This document shows, piece after piece, positions 1-8,039 of a stretch of 64,000 nt of DNA (positions are counted from its first letter, which is position 1; the number at the start of each line of letters is the position of its first letter). Origin of the DNA: Actinomadura opuntiae (GTDB taxonomy: Bacteria > Actinomycetota > Actinomycetes > Streptosporangiales > Streptosporangiaceae). The position numbers and the translations under genes were made by a program. Location: positions 310,001 to 374,000 of the forward strand of contig NZ_JASNWF010000005.1 of assembly GCF_030283205.1 (NCBI RefSeq). The letters run 5' to 3'. The notes beneath the pieces are model-generated. The model saw only the letters and a program-made list of their open reading frames with translations, did not search any database and was not told where the DNA came from.

Positions 1-595
1 CGCGTTCGCGGGTGGTGACGACCAGGTAGGCCCCTGCGCCCCGCACCCGGGTCCGGAGGACCTCCCACTGGTGGTCGGCCTCCAGCCCCTTCTCCCGACC
101 GAGCCTGTCGAACACCGCGTATCCCTGACCGGCCGTGTAGTCCCGCTTCTTCGCCAGCTGGTCGAGCGTCGCCACCGGGGACAGCGACACGATGGGGGCT
201 TCGGCCGGAAGGACTGCACGCAGCAGCGCGATCGCCGAGGTCCGCTTTCCGCAGCCGACCTCGCCGCAGAGAGCGACGGCGGAGTTCTCGGCGAGCGAGG
301 CCAGGGCCCTCTCGAACGGCTCGGGCTCGGCGTACAGCTCCACGGTCGTCGAGATGACCGCCGAGGAGAGCGGTCCCGTCGCCGCGGAGGCGACCGTGGT
401 GTTCACGGTCGATACTCCGAACGCCGAGCCGGGCGCGGTGACCACGTCGTGGAACGCGTTGACGACGACATTGATCGCCTGGTCCTGCGACGGTCCGCCG
501 GCCGGGCCGTCCGAGGCGTCCGCGCCGGAGTCGGATCCGGACGCCTTGCGCGGCTCCGAGGGCTCGGACGTTTCCCGCCCACCCGGCTCGCTCAT
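1..595 (-). CDS. P-loop NTPase (STAND-like), N-terminal part, cut by window edge
   Basis: Reading leftward from the ATG at 595, the frame stays open to the window edge, so only the first about 198 residues are present. A low-complexity N-terminus (about residues 1-37) is followed by a segment with F-x-D-x-V-x-A-P-x3-F-G-x-S (48-62). A Walker A loop CGEVGCGKRTS lies near 110-120, after the pattern 'EPFERALASLAE' seen in front of P-loops in actinobacterial STAND-type ATPases. The start overlaps the stop of the upstream SARP gene as ATGA, indicating translational coupling. Role is inferred only: a signal-responsive NTPase working with the SARP regulator. The effector or C-terminal domain lies outside the window. 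The P-loop is certain; the family is probable. Confidence 0.75.
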   Translation of the reverse strand, partial: MSEPGGRETSEPSEPRKASGSDSGADASDGPAGGPSQDQAINVVVNAFHDVVTAPGSAFGVSTVNTTVASAATGPLSSAVISTTVELYAEPEPFERALASLAENSAVALCGEVGCGKRTSAIALLRAVLPAEAPIVSLSPVATLDQLAKKRDYTAGQGYAVFDRLGREKGLEADHQWEVLRTRVRGAGAYLVVTTRER

Positions 596-1572
596 CGGCC
601 CTCCCGCCCGTAGTGGTTCGAGATGCCGAACACCGCGTTCGGCGCGATGACCTTGTCCTTGAACTCGTTGTGGACGGCGGGATCCCTGTCCGCCGCCCGG
701 CGCCTCGGCTCGCGGTCACGCTCGGGCTCGCGGTCGCGTCCGGGACCGGTGTCGCCGGGCCCGGTGCCGCCGCGGGGTGCCTGCCGTCCGGTACGGGCCT
801 GCGGATCGGGCACCGCCTCGTCCAGCTCGTTCCTGATCATCCGCTCGTACAGGCAGGCCAGCTCACGGCCCACCCCGACCCCGCCGACCTCGTCCAGGTG
901 CTCCCGGACCTCGCCGTAGACGGCCATGGCCTCGTTCTGGCGCCCCGCGCGGTAGAGCGCGATCATCAGCAGCCCGGCCATCGCCTCGTCCGCTCGGTCC
1001 GCGCGGAATGCGGCCGCCAGGGCCGGGATCCTGGCCTGGTGCCGGCCGAGCCTCAGCGACACCCGCTCCAGCTCCAGCCGCGCGGCGCGCCGCTCCTCCA
1101 CCAGCCCCTGCCGCTGCGCGTCCATCCGCAGGCCGACGAGGTCCGCCAGCGGTTCGTCCGCCGCGACCCGCATCGCCTCCTCCAGCAGGGCGGCGGCCCG
1201 CTCGTCGTCCTCGGCCGCCGCCCGCCTGACCAGGTCGCGGAACCGGGCGACGTCGAGCGAGCCGGGCGGCACCGTCAGCCGGTACAGGCCGTCCCGGCAC
1301 TCGAGCGCCCCGTCGAGCCCCGCTCCGGCCAGCGTCTTCTTCAGCCGGCCGACGAGGCGGTAGAGGTCCTGGTTCGCGCCGTCGGACGGCTCCTCCCAGA
1401 GGGAGTCGACGAGCCGGTCGCGGTGGACGGGGCCGTCGGCGAGCAGCAGGACGGCGAGCAGGCAGCGCGACTGCCGGGCGCCGAGGTCCAGCGGCCGGCC
1501 GCCGGCGGTGGCGCCGACCCGGCCGAACAGCGTGAAACGAACGTCAGGAACAATGTCGACTTCTTCTGCCAT
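592..1572 (-). CDS. SARP/BTAD-domain transcriptional regulator
   Basis: 326 residues from the ATG at 1572, chosen because GGAGGGGG lies at ideal distance upstream; the frame is open further up. Residues about 11-102 form the OmpR-type winged helix of SARP regulators (LFGRV, GARQSRCLLAVLLL, LVDSLW, YRLVGRLKK). Residues about 109-250 are the helical BTAD repeat domain (RAGRQNEAMAVYGEVREHL). The family activates transcription of secondary-metabolism or NTPase-linked genes. The C-terminus is unusual: a charged Arg/Glu/Asp linker, then a last 25 residues with F-x-D-x-V-x-A-P-x3-F-G-x-S, shared with the N-terminus of the coupled NTPase. Stop and next start overlap by 4 bases. Confidence 0.85.
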   Translation of the reverse strand: MAEEVDIVPDVRFTLFGRVGATAGGRPLDLGARQSRCLLAVLLLADGPVHRDRLVDSLWEEPSDGANQDLYRLVGRLKKTLAGAGLDGALECRDGLYRLTVPPGSLDVARFRDLVRRAAAEDDERAAALLEEAMRVAADEPLADLVGLRMDAQRQGLVEERRAARLELERVSLRLGRHQARIPALAAAFRADRADEAMAGLLMIALYRAGRQNEAMAVYGEVREHLDEVGGVGVGRELACLYERMIRNELDEAVPDPQARTGRQAPRGGTGPGDTGPGRDREPERDREPRRRAADRDPAVHNEFKDKVIAPNAVFGISNHYGREGR

Positions 1573-1701
1573 TGATTTCCCCCTCCGTACTGGCGAGCGG
1601 AATTCCCGGTCGCCTTCCCAGCGCGAATCCCACCTTCGCGCCCACACCTACACAGAAGCCTTTTCCCAGGTATTCACTTCTCCGCGAAGCGAGGAAAAGG
1701 C

Positions 1702-1899
1702 ATGAAGAACACCGGTACCGAAACGGCGGCCTTCCGGAAGAGCTCGTACTCCGGCGCGGCGAACAGCAATTGCGTCGAGGTGGCGGCGGCGCTGGACGGC
1801 GGCGTCCTTCTGCGCGACTCCAAGGCCCCGGCGGGCGTGGTCCTGCGGGTGCCGGGCGAGGCGGCGCGCGCCTTCTTCGACCTGCTGCGGAACCGCTGA
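1702..1899 (+). CDS. DUF397-domain protein
   Basis: 65 residues with the DUF397 signature: FRKSSYS near 11-17, NCVEVA near 23-28, then RDSK and a closing F-F-D-L-L helix. The start ATG is preceded by GAGGAAAAGG. DUF397 proteins are small actinomycete partners of XRE/DUF5753 regulators and behave as an antagonist/regulator pair in the few studied cases (Scr1/Scr2, BldB-like systems). Here the gene is divergent from the SARP gene and convergent with an XRE gene rather than directly downstream of one, so its partner could be either neighbour. Confidence 0.85.
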   Translation: MKNTGTETAAFRKSSYSGAANSNCVEVAAALDGGVLLRDSKAPAGVVLRVPGEAARAFFDLLRNR

Positions 1900-1915
1900 C
1901 ACGGCACGCTCCACC

Positions 1916-1969
1916 GACATCGGGCGGGAGCGCTCGGCCCCCGCGGCGCGGGCGCTGCCGCCCGATGTC
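1916..1969. terminator. Bidirectional terminator hairpin between convergent genes
   Basis: An 18-base inverted repeat with one mismatch (left arm 1916-1933, right arm 1952-1969, loop 18 bases) lies between the DUF397 stop and the XRE stop. It reaches into the XRE stop codon. No T-tract follows, as is usual in high-GC actinomycetes. Confidence 0.75.
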
Positions 1970-2801
1970 AGCACCCCCGCTCCAGTTCCTGCAGAAACGC
2001 CACCGATTCTTCCCTCGAAAGGGCGCCGGCCAGCGCGAGGTCGAACGCGTCGCGGTAGAGCGCCACTTCGCGCTCGGATCGGATGAGCTCCTCGCGATCG
2101 AGGAGCTCCAGCTGGACCACCGGCCCGTCTCCCGTGAATTCGAAGACATGGAACGTCAGGCCGCTCGCGTGGTGCGGCGCCGCGTCGAACGGCCTGACGC
2201 GGACGTCCGCGCCCGGCAGCCGTCCCGTTTCGATCAGATGCCGGTACTGCCGGCGCATCACCGCCGGGCCGCCGACGGGCCGGCGCAGCGCCCCTTCATC
2301 GAGGACGACGGTGACCTGCGGCCGGGGCTCGCGGGTGAACGCCCGCGCCCGCGCCCGCCGCAGGTCCACCAGCCGCTGCACCCGGTCGAGCGGCTGGTCG
2401 GACATGGTCACCATCAGTTCCCAGGCGTAGTCCGGGGTCTGCAGCAGCCCGGGGACGAGGCCCGCCTGGTGGCTTCGCAGGCGGGCCATGCCGTCCTCCA
2501 AGACGAGCAGCTTCTCCAGCGGCTCGTCGACGAGGTCGGAGTGCGGCGTCCACCAGCCGGCCGTGCCCTCGACGAGTGCGAGCGTCGCGGCGTCGGCGGC
2601 TCCGTAGCCGGTCAGCAACTCCTTGGCATCCGCCCTGCGGATCGTCACCAGCCCCTCTTCGAGCGCCCCCAGGCGCTCCGCCGTCCAGCCGAGGGGCGCC
2701 GCGGCCTCGGCGAGGTCTCGGCCGGCGCGCTCGCGGGCGGTGCGCAGCGCCCGGCCCAGCCGCTTGCGGCGGTCGTGCACGGTGGTGGGCTTTGGCGCCA
2801 T
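1968..2801 (-). CDS. XRE-family regulator with DUF5753 (Scr1-type)
   Basis: 277 residues. The N-terminal Cro/C1 helix-turn-helix (about 12-65, RLGRALRTARERAG...LAEAAAPLGW) is degenerate. It is followed by the DUF5753 domain with its usual landmarks: GLLQTPDYA near 116, DEGALRRPVGGPAVM near 170, and FHVFEFTGDGPVVQLE. The start has GGAGG 7 bases upstream. An 18-bp perfect palindrome lies 39-56 bp upstream of the start codon and is probably its operator. The gene is convergent with the DUF397 gene. Such proteins are regulators of development or secondary metabolism; the specific target is unknown. Confidence 0.88.
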   Translation of the reverse strand: MAPKPTTVHDRRKRLGRALRTARERAGRDLAEAAAPLGWTAERLGALEEGLVTIRRADAKELLTGYGAADAATLALVEGTAGWWTPHSDLVDEPLEKLLVLEDGMARLRSHQAGLVPGLLQTPDYAWELMVTMSDQPLDRVQRLVDLRRARARAFTREPRPQVTVVLDEGALRRPVGGPAVMRRQYRHLIETGRLPGADVRVRPFDAAPHHASGLTFHVFEFTGDGPVVQLELLDREELIRSEREVALYRDAFDLALAGALSREESVAFLQELERGC

Positions 2802-2839
2802 GTGATCCTCCGGGGTGGCACCGCATGTGAATAGCATTC

Positions 2840-2857
2840 TGCAACTTGCAAGTTGCA
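2840..2857. promoter_or_regulatory. 18-bp perfect palindrome, candidate XRE operator
   Basis: TGCAACTTGCAAGTTGCA is a perfect palindrome upstream of the XRE gene that starts at 2801. A further TTGCAAG half-site partly overlaps it (2853-2859), and another (TTTGCAAGG) overlaps the ribosome-binding site of the XRE gene at 3235. The position and symmetry suggest autoregulation or cross-regulation. Confidence 0.55.
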
Positions 2858-2896
2858 AGTGTGCCATCTGGGATTGGACAATCGCAACCAAGCGGG

Positions 2897-3151
2897 CTAG
2901 TCGCCCGTATCCGGCGTCCCGCGCTCCCGGCACCTCCGTCGGGTGCGGGCCACCGCGAGCCCTTCGACGACGAGCGGCGGCATGGCACAGGCGACGGCCA
3001 GCGCGAGACAGGCGACCGACGCGGCGCCGTGCCCACCGCCCCTGAACAGGGCGGCGGCGGTCACGAGGAAGCGTTCCACAATCTCCAGGATTGGACGGAA
3101 TCTTCCGAAAGGAGGGAGGGTGGGGGTAGGGAACTGTTGCTGCGAGGACAT
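2897..3151 (-). CDS. Small membrane protein, hypothetical
   Basis: 84 residues from an ATG preceded by AAGGGAG. The N-terminus is polar (SSQQQFPTPTLPPFGRFRP). The middle (about residues 38-62, AASVACLALAVACAMPPLVVEGLAV) could form one membrane-spanning helix, followed by an Arg-rich cytoplasmic tail. It lies between two XRE genes and is transcribed toward the first. No family recognised. The ORF could be spurious, but the ribosome-binding site and hydrophobic segment support it. Confidence 0.45.
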   Translation of the reverse strand: MSSQQQFPTPTLPPFGRFRPILEIVERFLVTAAALFRGGGHGAASVACLALAVACAMPPLVVEGLAVARTRRRCRERGTPDTGD

Positions 3152-3234
3152 GGGTACGCTCCCTTGCTCTGTACCGCTCCGCTCCTCGGGGGCCGCGGCG
3201 CGCTCGATGGGACTTACCGTTTGCAAGGAGTGGG

Positions 3235-4083
3235 ATGACACGAGGCAGGAGCCCGGTCATGCAGCGGCGGCGGCTCGCCGCCGAGCTGCATCGGCTGCGG
3301 GCCGCGTCGGAGAAGACCCTCGACGAGGTCGCCGCCTACCTGGAGTGCTCTCCCGCGAAGATCAGCAGGATCGAGAACAACCAGGTCGCCGTCCGCATCC
3401 AGGACGCCCGCGAGCTGCTCGACCTGTACGGCGTCACGGACGGACGCCGCGAGGAGCTGCTCCAGATGGTCCGCGAGGCGCGCGCCAAGGGCTGGTGGTC
3501 CCGGTACGCCGACCTGCTCGACGAGGGCGGCGAGACCCTGCTCAGCCTGGAGGAGGAGGCCGCCGCGATCCAGATCTACGAGAACAGCCTGGTCACAGGG
3601 CTGCTGCAGACTCCCGCGTACGCGCGCGCCTACTTTGCGGCATGGCCGGCCCTCCCGCTGGACGTCGCCGAGCGCCGCGTCGAGCTGTGCCTCGACCGGC
3701 AGCGGGCATTGGAACGTGCGAATCCGCCCGAGCTCACCGTGGTCCTGGACGAGGCGGCGCTGCGCCGCTCCGTCGGGTCCCCGGCCGTCATGCGGGAGCA
3801 GCTGGCCAGGCTGGCCGACGCCTCCGCGCAGCCGTGGCTGACGCTGCTGGTCCTGCCGTTCGAGGCCGGCCCGCACCAGGCGATGGGATTCACCTTCCGG
3901 ATCTTCGAGTTCACCGGCGACGACCCGAAGGTCGTCTACACCGAGATGCTCAACCGCAGGTGCTCGCTGGACTCCGCAGAGGACGTGGGCCGCTACACCG
4001 CCGCGTTTCAGCAGGTGCGGGCGCGGGCGCTGGATCCGGCCGAGTCCCGCCGGTTTATCGAGGGGCTCCTCGACGCCACGTGA
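3235..4083 (+). CDS. XRE-family regulator with DUF5753 (Scr1-type)
   Basis: 282 residues; AAGGAG sits 5 bases before the ATG. A well-formed helix-turn-helix occupies about 10-65 (RLAAELHRLRAASEKTLDEVAAYL, SPAKISRIENNQ). DUF5753 follows (GLLQTPAYARAYF near 122, DEAALRRSVGSPAVM, FRIFEFTGDDPKVVYTE). A TTGCAAGG element like the palindrome at 2840 overlaps its ribosome-binding site, so it may be controlled by the same protein as the 2801 gene. No DUF397 gene follows directly, unlike the usual pairing. Confidence 0.9.
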   Translation: MTRGRSPVMQRRRLAAELHRLRAASEKTLDEVAAYLECSPAKISRIENNQVAVRIQDARELLDLYGVTDGRREELLQMVREARAKGWWSRYADLLDEGGETLLSLEEEAAAIQIYENSLVTGLLQTPAYARAYFAAWPALPLDVAERRVELCLDRQRALERANPPELTVVLDEAALRRSVGSPAVMREQLARLADASAQPWLTLLVLPFEAGPHQAMGFTFRIFEFTGDDPKVVYTEMLNRRCSLDSAEDVGRYTAAFQQVRARALDPAESRRFIEGLLDAT

Positions 4084-4148
4084 GCACCGCACCGCTCGTC
4101 TCCTCCGATCCGCAGGCAGATTCGTTCATGCCAGCGTGACCGGAGCGA

Positions 4149-4203
4149 CCGGCACACCTACCGGGTGCCGGACCGGGAAACGAACTCCCCGTGAGGAGCG
4201 GGG
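4149..4203. terminator. Two hairpins between convergent XRE and sulfotransferase genes
   Basis: CCGGCAC (4149-4155) pairs with GTGCCGG (4165-4171), and CCCCG (4187-4191) pairs with CGGGG (4199-4203). They lie in the gap between the convergent genes, one likely serving each strand. The stems are short, so efficiency is uncertain. Confidence 0.45.
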
Positions 4204-4207
4204 CGGT

Positions 4208-5368
4208 TCAGGCTCGCAGGTCGCTCATGTAGTCGGCGAAGCGGGCGTCGACCTCGGCGGCGGTCAGGCCAAAGTCCTCCAGGGAGTAGCGGTGCGCGGG
4301 CTTGGCGGCGCTGGTGGTGCTCTCGCCGTGCAGGTCCGTCATCGCCGCGCGGGCCTCGTCGGTGAACGGCAGCCCGAAATGCGCGTAGACGGCCTCGACG
4401 GTGCCGATCGGGTCGCGGACGAAGTCGTCGTAATGGACGTCCGCGAACTGCGCGGGGTCGTGCTTCGCGCGTTCGGCGCGGAACGCCTCCAGGCCGCGGC
4501 TCCACAGGTCGAGCTGGTCGCGGCCGATCGTGGCGCCGGTGAAGACGTCCGACCAGCCGGCGGTGGCGTGCGCGGCCAGGCTGCACATCGACGCCATGGC
4601 GGTGCGCGGCGTCCGGTGCGTCTGGATGATCAGGGCGTCGGGGTAGACGTCCAGGAGCGCGTCCAGCGCGAACAGGTGGCTCGGGTTCTTCAGCACCCAG
4701 CGGCGGCCGGCGTCGTTCAGGCCGATGAGCTGCAGGTTGCGGCGGTGCCGGGCGTAGGCGGGCGTCCAGTCCTGCCCGGCGAGCCAGGACGAGTAGGTCG
4801 GCAGGTGCGCCAGGCATTCGAACGAGATCGACAGCATGTTCTGCCGCAGGAGCTGCCAGCATTCCTCGACCGAGTCGGCCGAGATGTAGTGGACGCCCAT
4901 GAATTCCGGGTTCTCGATGTGGTGCCGGCGGTATCCGGCGTCGATCGCCTGGAAGACGGGGTCGTCCGCCCATTTCTCGCGGGGCGGCCGGGGCTGCGGC
5001 ACTTCCGCCAGCCACAGATCGAGGCCCTGGTGGGCCGGATCTGCGGTCAGGAGGCGGTGCAGGGCGGTGGTGCCGGTGCGGGGCAGGCCGGTGACGAAGA
5101 TGGGCCGCTCGATCGGCACGTCCGCGTATTCGGGGTGCCGTTTCCAGGCCGCCTCGGAGAACTGCCGGGCCGCGAGCGCGCCGCGCAGCATCGCCCGCTG
5201 GGCCTTGTTGCCGACCGGCGTCAGCCCCGCGTCCTTCGTCAGCGAGTCCAGCAGCACTGTCAGCCCGTCGAGGTAATCGTCGTCGCCGAAGTCCGTCATG
5301 CCGGTGACCTTGCTCGCGGACGCGTGGAGGTCCTCGACCGTGCCGACGCTGTCGCGGCCTGCGTTCAT
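4208..5368 (-). CDS. Sulfotransferase family protein
   Basis: 386 residues. The 5'-phosphosulfate-binding loop is clear: FVTGLPRTGTTALH near residues 92-105. The family's later segments are present too (WVLKNPSHLFALDALLDVYPDALIIQTHR near 178-206, and a C-terminal HYDDFVRDPIGTVEAVYAHFGL). This matches the PAPS-dependent Sulfotransfer_3 group, which transfers sulfate to a small hydroxylated acceptor; the acceptor is unknown. The gene is the last of a co-directional set with the SDR and DUF1214 genes, probably under the KstR-like site at 7492. Directly upstream is a duplicated 17-base segment carrying the Shine-Dalgarno sequence. Confidence 0.85.
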   Translation of the reverse strand: MNAGRDSVGTVEDLHASASKVTGMTDFGDDDYLDGLTVLLDSLTKDAGLTPVGNKAQRAMLRGALAARQFSEAAWKRHPEYADVPIERPIFVTGLPRTGTTALHRLLTADPAHQGLDLWLAEVPQPRPPREKWADDPVFQAIDAGYRRHHIENPEFMGVHYISADSVEECWQLLRQNMLSISFECLAHLPTYSSWLAGQDWTPAYARHRRNLQLIGLNDAGRRWVLKNPSHLFALDALLDVYPDALIIQTHRTPRTAMASMCSLAAHATAGWSDVFTGATIGRDQLDLWSRGLEAFRAERAKHDPAQFADVHYDDFVRDPIGTVEAVYAHFGLPFTDEARAAMTDLHGESTTSAAKPAHRYSLEDFGLTAAEVDARFADYMSDLRA

Positions 5369-5374
5369 CGCTGT

Positions 5375-5409
5375 GCCTTCCTCAACACGGGGGCCTTCCT
5401 CAACACGGG
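5375..5409. repeat. Tandem 17-base duplication carrying a Shine-Dalgarno sequence
   Basis: GCCTTCCTCAACACGGG occurs at 5375-5391 and again at 5393-5409 (period 18). On the coding (minus) strand each copy contains GAGGAAGG, so the sulfotransferase start at 5368 has two candidate ribosome-binding sites, the proximal one at a usable distance. Confidence 0.85.
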
Positions 5410-5415
5410 ACTTCC

Positions 5416-6201
5416 CTAGTGGTGCCATTCGCCGGAGTTGACGTCCAGGCATTGCCCGGTGACGGCGCGGGCCAGCGGCGACAGCATGAACACCACGGCG
5501 TCGGCGACCTCGTCGGGTTCCGGCAGCTTGCGCAGGTCGGTGGTGGCCGCGTTCTCGTCGTACACCTGCTGCATCGGGACGCCGCGCTTCTCGGCGAGAT
5601 GGTTGAAGTACCACTGCAGGTTGTCCGCCCAGATGTAGCCGGGCGCGATCGTGTTCACGCGGATGCCGCGCGGCCCCAGTTCGGTGGAGAGGTTCTGCGT
5701 CATCGCCAGGAGCGCGGCCTTGGCCATCTTGTAGGCGCCGAAAGTGCGCCGGGAATGCCGCAGCACCGCCGAGTTGATCATCACGACGGATCCGCCGCGC
5801 TCCTCCAGAGCAGGCACGAACAGCCTGGTCAGGCGGAGGGCGGCCAGGACGTTCGTTTCGAAACCGGCCCGGACGGCGTCGATGTCGACCTTCATCAGGT
5901 CGCGCAGCGGCGGGGTCGCGAAGGCGTTGTTGATCAGGCCGTCGACCCGCCCGAACGACGTCAGCGCCGTTTCCGCGAGCCTTTCGCAGGCCGCCGGGTC
6001 GTTGATGTCGGTCGGCACGGTGACCGCGCGGCGGCCGAGGTCCTCGACCTCCTTGGCGACCTCGGCGAGGCGGGTCTCGTTGCGCGCGGCGAGCACGATG
6101 TCCGCGCCCGCCTTGGCGCTTTGCAGCGCGAGGCCGCGTCCCAACCCGGGGCCGACACCGGAAACGACGACGACCTTGTCCTTGAGCAGTTCCGATGCCA
6201 T
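5416..6201 (-). CDS. Short-chain dehydrogenase/reductase
   Basis: 261 residues, a classical SDR. The cofactor loop GVGPGLGRG is near 15-23, NNAF near 90 (variant of NNAG), the catalytic Ser lies in INSAVLRHS near 143, and YKMAK near 156-160 gives the catalytic Tyr and Lys. Its ATG overlaps the DUF1214 stop by one base (TGATG), so the two are translationally coupled. The operator context suggests oxidation or reduction of a steroid-like or other lipid alcohol; this is inference. Confidence 0.88.
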   Translation of the reverse strand: MASELLKDKVVVVSGVGPGLGRGLALQSAKAGADIVLAARNETRLAEVAKEVEDLGRRAVTVPTDINDPAACERLAETALTSFGRVDGLINNAFATPPLRDLMKVDIDAVRAGFETNVLAALRLTRLFVPALEERGGSVVMINSAVLRHSRRTFGAYKMAKAALLAMTQNLSTELGPRGIRVNTIAPGYIWADNLQWYFNHLAEKRGVPMQQVYDENAATTDLRKLPEPDEVADAVVFMLSPLARAVTGQCLDVNSGEWHH

Positions 6202-7436
6202 CAGCCGAGCATCCTTCGCGCGACGGCGACCTGCCGGGAGGCGATCCGCTCAGCCCATTCCTCGGCGGTGACGCGCTGCTTCTCGTAGTACGGGAGAACG
6301 CGCGGCAGGTCGTCGAACTTGACGATTTCCGCGGTGGGTCCGTCGTCCGGCGACAGGTCGCGGGTGAGGCGCTGCCAGCGGAACTGGAGATAGCCGCGGC
6401 GGTGGCCGGTCCGCTCGATCCAGTTGGCGAGGCCGGGGTCGCGCTCGCTGACGACGTACCGGATCTTCCCGTCCTCGTCCACGCGGGCCTGGTCGCGGGT
6501 GAGGCTCGTCTGGTGGTTGATGTAGTCCAGCGAGATGTACCACAGGCTGCCGAGCTGGAAGCCCATGTACGGCGCCACCGACGGGTCGGCGGCGGGCGCG
6601 GTGATGACCATGACCTCGTCGTCGTCGAGCTCGTAATGGCCGACGGACGAGAACTGCGTCGCGAGGCCGCCCGGCGTCGGCCGCGGTTCGGTCAGGGTGT
6701 TGACCGGCAATTGCAGGTAGTGCCATTCGGGAAAGGCGAGGAACGTCTTGATCCTCGACACCAGCATCTTGCCCGCGACCGCGTACCGCCGCGCCATCCG
6801 GTCGGACGGGACGGACGGCGGGGACGTCCCGAGCGTGTCGGCCCGGTGGATGCGGATCTCCCCCGGCCGGTCGTTCTCCCAGTCGCTGAACACCTCCCGG
6901 ACGATCAGCATCGCCGACCCCGGGGCGAGCGCGACGTAGTCGTCCCCGGCGCCGTCCTTCGGCGGCCCGAACGTCAGCCGGAACGAGCCGTCCTCGGCGA
7001 TGTCCAGCTTCCGGTCGTCGAAGGCGGTGAGGCTGTCGGGCGACTGCGTCGGCGAGTAGTCGCCGTTCATGATCTGGAAGCTGAGGTCGGCGGTGGTGCC
7101 CCGGCGCCCGGTGACGACGTACTCGGCGTCGTCCCGGATGTAGGCGTGGAAGTACAGCGTGTCGGGGTTGTCGAGGCCCAGCTTGGTGTACGGGCCGGTG
7201 GACGAGGCGAAGTACGGGTGGTCGTGCTGGTAGGCGCCGACCATGTGCAGGCACGCCTTGATGCTGCCGGCGAGGTAGTCCAGGCCCTCGGCCAGGTCCT
7301 GGTCGGTCTCGACGAACGGCGCGGTGCGGATGATCTGCTCGGCCTCGACGACCGCGTCGGCGAACGGGCGCGTCGCGGTGTCGGAACGGTCTGGTGCGTC
7401 GGTGGCCACCGGGCTCTCCTGGGGACGCGAGGTCAT
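6201..7436 (-). CDS. DUF1214-domain protein
   Basis: About 411 residues. The protein shows the DUF1214 pattern of aromatic and Asn-rich strands (NPDTLYFHAYIRDDAEYVVTG near 89-110, then WYISLDYINHQ near 300). No catalytic residues are known for the family, which recurs beside SDR and sulfotransferase genes in actinobacterial steroid or lipid regions. The ATG at 7436 has no good ribosome-binding site. A GTG at 7409, with AGGAGAG just upstream, is an attractive alternative start. First gene of the three-gene set, 56 bp downstream of a KstR-like palindrome. Confidence 0.8.
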   Translation of the reverse strand: MTSRPQESPVATDAPDRSDTATRPFADAVVEAEQIIRTAPFVETDQDLAEGLDYLAGSIKACLHMVGAYQHDHPYFASSTGPYTKLGLDNPDTLYFHAYIRDDAEYVVTGRRGTTADLSFQIMNGDYSPTQSPDSLTAFDDRKLDIAEDGSFRLTFGPPKDGAGDDYVALAPGSAMLIVREVFSDWENDRPGEIRIHRADTLGTSPPSVPSDRMARRYAVAGKMLVSRIKTFLAFPEWHYLQLPVNTLTEPRPTPGGLATQFSSVGHYELDDDEVMVITAPAADPSVAPYMGFQLGSLWYISLDYINHQTSLTRDQARVDEDGKIRYVVSERDPGLANWIERTGHRRGYLQFRWQRLTRDLSPDDGPTAEIVKFDDLPRVLPYYEKQRVTAEEWAERIASRQVAVARRMLG

Positions 7437-7491
7437 GGGCGCGCCGGCACGTGCGGCGGGCGGTGCGGCGGTCGGTGCTCGGGACGGACGC

Positions 7492-7505
7492 TAGAACGCG
7501 TTCTA
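7492..7505. promoter_or_regulatory. KstR-like operator palindrome (perfect)
   Basis: TAGAACGCGTTCTA is a perfect 14-bp palindrome upstream of the DUF1214-SDR-sulfotransferase set. It fits the published KstR consensus TNNAACNNGTTNNA exactly. KstR is the TetR-family repressor of cholesterol/steroid catabolism in mycobacteria and rhodococci. No kstR gene is in the window. Confidence 0.6.
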
Positions 7506-7531
7506 CGTCCAGGTCAACGGACGGGTCCCGA

Positions 7532-8005
7532 TCACCGGGAGCCGGGGACCGGGGTGGTGAACTTCAGGCTCGGGGCGTCGTCCAGCGACACCATGTACTC
7601 GTAGGTCCGCTTGTGCCCGGTCTTCTCCACCAGCCAGCGGCCGTCCTCGCCGCGCCGGTAGACGTCGTGGTAGAACGCGGCGCCCCGGATGAGCAGCCGG
7701 TGCTCGGGGATGATGATGGTGTCGTCGAGCGACCAGACGCCGGTCGCCCGGTCCCCGTCCAGGTCGATCTCCGGGCTGCCGGCCGTGTGCGCGCTGATCT
7801 TGTCGGGCCCCAGGTTGGAGCGCATGTAGTCGACGATCGCGTCCCGCCCCTCCAGCCGCAGCGTCTTGCCCAGCACCGGGGTGTCGTACTCGGCGACCGC
7901 GTCGCCGGTGAACAGCCCGGCGAACTCGTCCCACTGCTTGAGGTCGACGCAGCGCAGGTAGCGGTGCTTGAGCCGGCGGATCTCTTCCAGGGCTTCCAGG
8001 TCCAT
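7532..8005 (-). CDS. SnoaL-like (NTF2-fold) domain protein
   Basis: 157 residues from the ATG at 8005. A GTG 42 bases upstream is in frame but would lie inside the operator, which favours the shorter form. The order of elements fits the SnoaL/NTF2-like fold: helix LEALEEIRRLKHRYLRCVDLKQWDEFAGLF, DAVAEYDT, HTAGSPEI, then AAFYHDVYRRGEDGRWLVEKTGHKRTYEY. The fold includes steroid isomerases, cyclases and dehydratases; the catalytic role here is unknown. It has its own KstR-like site 35 bp upstream. Confidence 0.82.
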   Translation of the reverse strand: MDLEALEEIRRLKHRYLRCVDLKQWDEFAGLFTGDAVAEYDTPVLGKTLRLEGRDAIVDYMRSNLGPDKISAHTAGSPEIDLDGDRATGVWSLDDTIIIPEHRLLIRGAAFYHDVYRRGEDGRWLVEKTGHKRTYEYMVSLDDAPSLKFTTPVPGSR

Positions 8006-8039
8006 GCGACACAGCCTGACCGCTCGGCCGACGCAAGAC

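Noticed and set aside
5416..6201. NNAF instead of NNAG in the SDR as loss of function
   Set aside because: The Ser, Tyr and Lys of the active site are intact, and substitutions of that Gly occur in functional SDRs.
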